This document shows, piece by piece, positions 59,557 to 61,606 of a DNA stretch of 61,606 nt. Made by a program: the position numbers and the translations under genes. The notes beneath the pieces are model-generated. The model was given only the letters and a program-made list of their open reading frames with translations, had not been told where the DNA came from and did not search any database. The DNA lies in the NCBI GenBank assembly GCA_964531735.1, contig CAZHGD010000018.1, forward strand, positions 1 to 61,606. The letters run 5' to 3'. Source of the DNA: CAZHGD01 sp964531735. Lineage in GTDB: Bacteria; Armatimonadota; UBA10988. The stretch's first letter is position 1; each line of letters begins with the position of its first letter.

Positions 59557-59577
59557 TCGGCAGACCCTAGCCGGCTG

Positions 59578-59649
59578 GCCCCTGTAGCTCAATGGATAGA
59601 GCGACCGCCTCCTAAGCGGTAGATCCAGGTTCGATCCCCGGTAGGGGTA
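59578..59649 (+). tRNA. tRNA-Arg (CCT)
   Basis: The 72-base gene has acceptor GCCCCTG pairing with TAGGGGT (two G-U pairs), D arm AGCTCAATGGATAGAGC, and anticodon loop CTCCTAA on the ACCGC/GCGGT stem. It decodes AGG. No CCA is encoded. Confidence 0.93.
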
Positions 59650-59711
59650 TGCGGTTGCGTCCTTGACAATTAGGTGGGTCGTATCGCCCGGTTGCGACCG
59701 GGACGATTCAT

Positions 59712-59797
59712 GGAGAGGTGTCCGAGAGGCTGATGGTGCCGCTCTCGAAAAGCGGTGTGCGCTCTGCGCACCGTGGGTTCGAATCCCACCCTCTCCG
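59712..59797 (+). tRNA. tRNA-Ser (CGA)
   Basis: The 86-base gene shares the GGAGAGG acceptor with the first tRNA. Anticodon loop CTCGAAA lies on CCGCT/AGCGG, with a long variable arm (GTGCGCTCTGCGCAC). It decodes UCG. Confidence 0.95.
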
Positions 59798-59862
59798 TGT
59801 CGCCACCTGATGGTTGGCGACCAATAGGTCGGCCCCTTGCCGGGGCGGACCGGTGCGAAACT

Positions 59863-59934
59863 GCCCCTGTAGCTCAGTGGATAGAGCGCAGGTCTCCGGA
59901 ACCTGAGGCGCAAGTTCGATTCTTGCCAGGGGTA
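59863..59934 (+). tRNA. tRNA-Arg (CCG)
   Basis: The 72-base gene has acceptor GCCCCTG/CAGGGGT and anticodon loop CTCCGGA on CAGGT/ACCTG. Its 5' half is almost the same as that of the other Arg tRNA, which suggests duplication. It decodes CGG. Confidence 0.94.
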
Positions 59935-59967
59935 TGCCTGTCACGGCGCCGCGTCGCGGCAGGCGCG

Positions 59968-60057
59968 GGAGGAGTGTCCGAGCGGCCGAAGGAGCGCGCT
60001 TGGAAAGCGCGTGTAGGGGCAACTCTACCGTGGGTTCGAATCCCACCTCCTCCGCCA
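59968..60057 (+). tRNA. tRNA-Ser (GGA)
   Basis: The gene has acceptor GGAGGAG/CTCCTCC, anticodon loop TTGGAAA on CGCGC/GCGCG, and a long variable arm. It decodes UCC/UCU. It is the only tRNA of the cluster followed by CCA in the DNA (60055-60057). Confidence 0.94.
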
Positions 60058-60290
<233 letters not shown>

Positions 60291-60309
60291 CCGCCTCAAG
60301 GCGGCTTTT
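60291..60309 (+). terminator. Intrinsic terminator of the tRNA/SRP RNA transcript
   Basis: CCGCC, loop TCAA, GGCGG, then CTTTT: a short classical hairpin with a T-run. It is one of the few T-run terminators in the window. Confidence 0.75.
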
Positions 60310-60394
60310 CGACGGCGGGTGCACGATCTCTTTCTTTAACTCGCCGGTGCCACGGCGAATCAGGTGGCCGGCGGCCGGCTCCGGTCGGGTCTGG

Positions 60395-60400
60395 TACAAT
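60395..60400 (+). promoter_or_regulatory. Likely -10 box of dnaX
   Basis: TACAAT in the context TGGTACAAT, 55 bases before the dnaX start. No good -35 element is seen. Confidence 0.4.
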
Positions 60401-60455
60401 CCCAGCGCTCGCACCGTCATCTCGTCGGTCGCCGCGCTGACTCGTGAAGTGAGCC

Positions 60456-61606
60456 ATGGCCCAGATCTCCCTTGCTCGGCAGTACCGCCCGCAGCGTTTT
60501 GAGGACGTCTGCGGTCAGGACCATGTCACGCGCACGCTACAGAACGCCATCCAGATGAACCGGACGGCGCAGGCGTACCTCTTCTGCGGCCCGCGCGGCG
60601 TCGGCAAGACCACCGTGGCGCGCATTCTGGCCAAGGCGCTCAACTGCGAGCAAGGACCCACCGCCGAGCCCTGCGGCACCTGCGAGAGCTGCCGGCGCAT
60701 CACCAACGGCAGCAGCATGTCGGTCATCGAGATCGACGCCGCCAGCAACCGCAAGATCGAGGACATTCGGTCGTTGCGCGAGGACGTGCAGTTCGCGCCG
60801 ACCGACGCCCGCCTGAAGGTCTACATCCTCGACGAGGCCCACCAAATCACGCGCGAAGGCTTCGAGGCCTTCCTCAAGACGCTCGAGGAGCCGCCGCCGC
60901 ACGTGGTCTTCGTGCTGGCCACCACCGACCCGCAGAAAATGCCGCCGACCATCCTGTCGCGCTGCCAGCGGTTCGACTTCCGCCGCGTCGCGGTGGACGA
61001 CATCGTCGCCCGGCTGGCGCGTGTGTCGCAGGATGAGCAGCTCACCGTGGAGCCGGCGGCGCTCTACGCGGTGGCCCGCGCCGCCGACGGCGGCCTGCGC
61101 GACGCGCTGTCGCTGCTCGACCAGCTCATTGCCTACAGCGGCCACAGCATCACCAACGCCGACGTCGAGGCCGTGCTCGGCACGTTGGCCGTGGACACCC
61201 GCTTCGCGCTGGGCGACGTGCTGGCCGAACGCGACGTCCCGGCGGCGCTGAGTTGGCTGAGCGCGCTGATCGACGCCGGCCGCGACGCCCGGCTGATCGT
61301 CGGCGAAGCGCTCAACCACAGCCGGCTGCTGCTGCTGGCGCGCATCGGCTGCGGCGAGGCCGAGCTGCGCACCTTGCCCGAGGACATACAGGACCGACTG
61401 CGCCAACAGGCCGCCCGCTTCGAGCCGCCGCGGTTGATGGCCATCATGGAGGGCTGGGCCGCGGCCGACAAGGCGCTACGCTGGCACCCGCAGCCACGGA
61501 TCCTCCTGGAGACCGCGCTGATCGACCTGCTGTTGGCCAGCGACGCACCGGCTGCGGCGCTCCCGGCGGCACCGCCGCGGGCCGCGGCTGAGCGGCCACC
61601 GGAGCC
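60456..61606 (+). CDS. dnaX: DNA polymerase III subunits gamma/tau (3' end beyond the window)
   Basis: The open frame of 383 codons from ATG 60456 runs off the right edge. It starts MAQISLARQYRPQRFEDVCGQ. Walker A is FCGPRGVGKTT; four zinc cysteines lie in LNCEQGPTAEPCGTCESC; Walker B is YILDEAHQI; the SRC arginine-finger motif is ILSRCQRFDF. Domain III follows, and an Ala/Pro-rich linker begins at the edge (APAAALPAAPPRAAAERPPE). It loads the sliding clamp and dimerises the polymerase core. Confidence 0.97.
   Translation, partial: MAQISLARQYRPQRFEDVCGQDHVTRTLQNAIQMNRTAQAYLFCGPRGVGKTTVARILAKALNCEQGPTAEPCGTCESCRRITNGSSMSVIEIDAASNRKIEDIRSLREDVQFAPTDARLKVYILDEAHQITREGFEAFLKTLEEPPPHVVFVLATTDPQKMPPTILSRCQRFDFRRVAVDDIVARLARVSQDEQLTVEPAALYAVARAADGGLRDALSLLDQLIAYSGHSITNADVEAVLGTLAVDTRFALGDVLAERDVPAALSWLSALIDAGRDARLIVGEALNHSRLLLLARIGCGEAELRTLPEDIQDRLRQQAARFEPPRLMAIMEGWAAADKALRWHPQPRILLETALIDLLLASDAPAAALPAAPPRAAAERPPE

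Overview
The window is high-GC DNA with no phage, IS element or CRISPR array. It most resembles a member of the Armatimonadota or a neighbouring lineage. The main clue is three unlinked pseudopilin genes whose mature N-termini share the TLIELLVVIAII...FPVFAKAREKARQ block expanded in that phylum. Several long secreted glycoside-hydrolase-like proteins, paired Gfo/Idh/MocA oxidoreductases and a large-type SRP RNA fit that placement. The phylum is an inference; no 16S rRNA gene is present.

Layout. Positions 1-16.9 kb form a secretome and carbohydrate island: an edge-truncated secreted protein, a class II aldolase with a uronate-isomerase-like protein, two pseudopilins, a secreted WD40-caspase-EF-hand protein, a GH-A-like glycosidase, a DUF4129 protein, two sugar oxidoreductases and a clostripain-like lipoprotein. 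Positions 17.0-21.8 kb encode an unusual respiratory complex: an Rrf2 regulator, a polytopic membrane protein, a Rieske protein, a fused cytochrome b, and a cytochrome-bd-subunit-I-like protein fused to cytochrome c. A third pseudopilin follows. Positions 22.7-28.8 kb (minus strand) form a seven-gene operon around a double-cubane-type 2-hydroxyacyl-CoA dehydratase homologue and its ATPase activator, with a NapH-like membrane ferredoxin, a UreH/TauE-like permease, a DUF6599 protein, a HEAT-repeat protein and a small anchored protein. I consider this the best candidate for an undescribed system.

Positions 29.0-37.7 kb carry two very large secreted putative glycoside hydrolases, an unknown protein and a DUF362 protein, then tatA. 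Positions 38.0-52.0 kb (minus strand) hold a long hydrogenase operon: NiFe large and small subunits joined to NuoG/F/E-like modules (arranged like the electron-bifurcating HydABCSL enzymes), maturation genes hypA, hypB, hypE and an endopeptidase, and a signalling cluster (PHP, two DRTGG proteins, a CBS-ATPase and a second ATPase). cysE lies just upstream on the same strand. Positions 52.1-59.1 kb return to sugar metabolism and surface proteins (UxaE-like epimerase, OsmC-like protein, LVIVD propeller, SASA esterase). The right end is a housekeeping block: five tRNAs strictly alternating Ser-Arg-Ser-Arg-Ser, the SRP RNA, a terminator and the start of dnaX.

Together the genes suggest a polysaccharide-using bacterium with flexible low-potential redox metabolism: reversible H2 cycling in the cytoplasm, a quinol-cytochrome c type complex in the membrane, and a separate ATP-driven double-cubane reductase attached to membrane iron-sulfur proteins. 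Functions come from reading motifs and gene order only; no database search was run.
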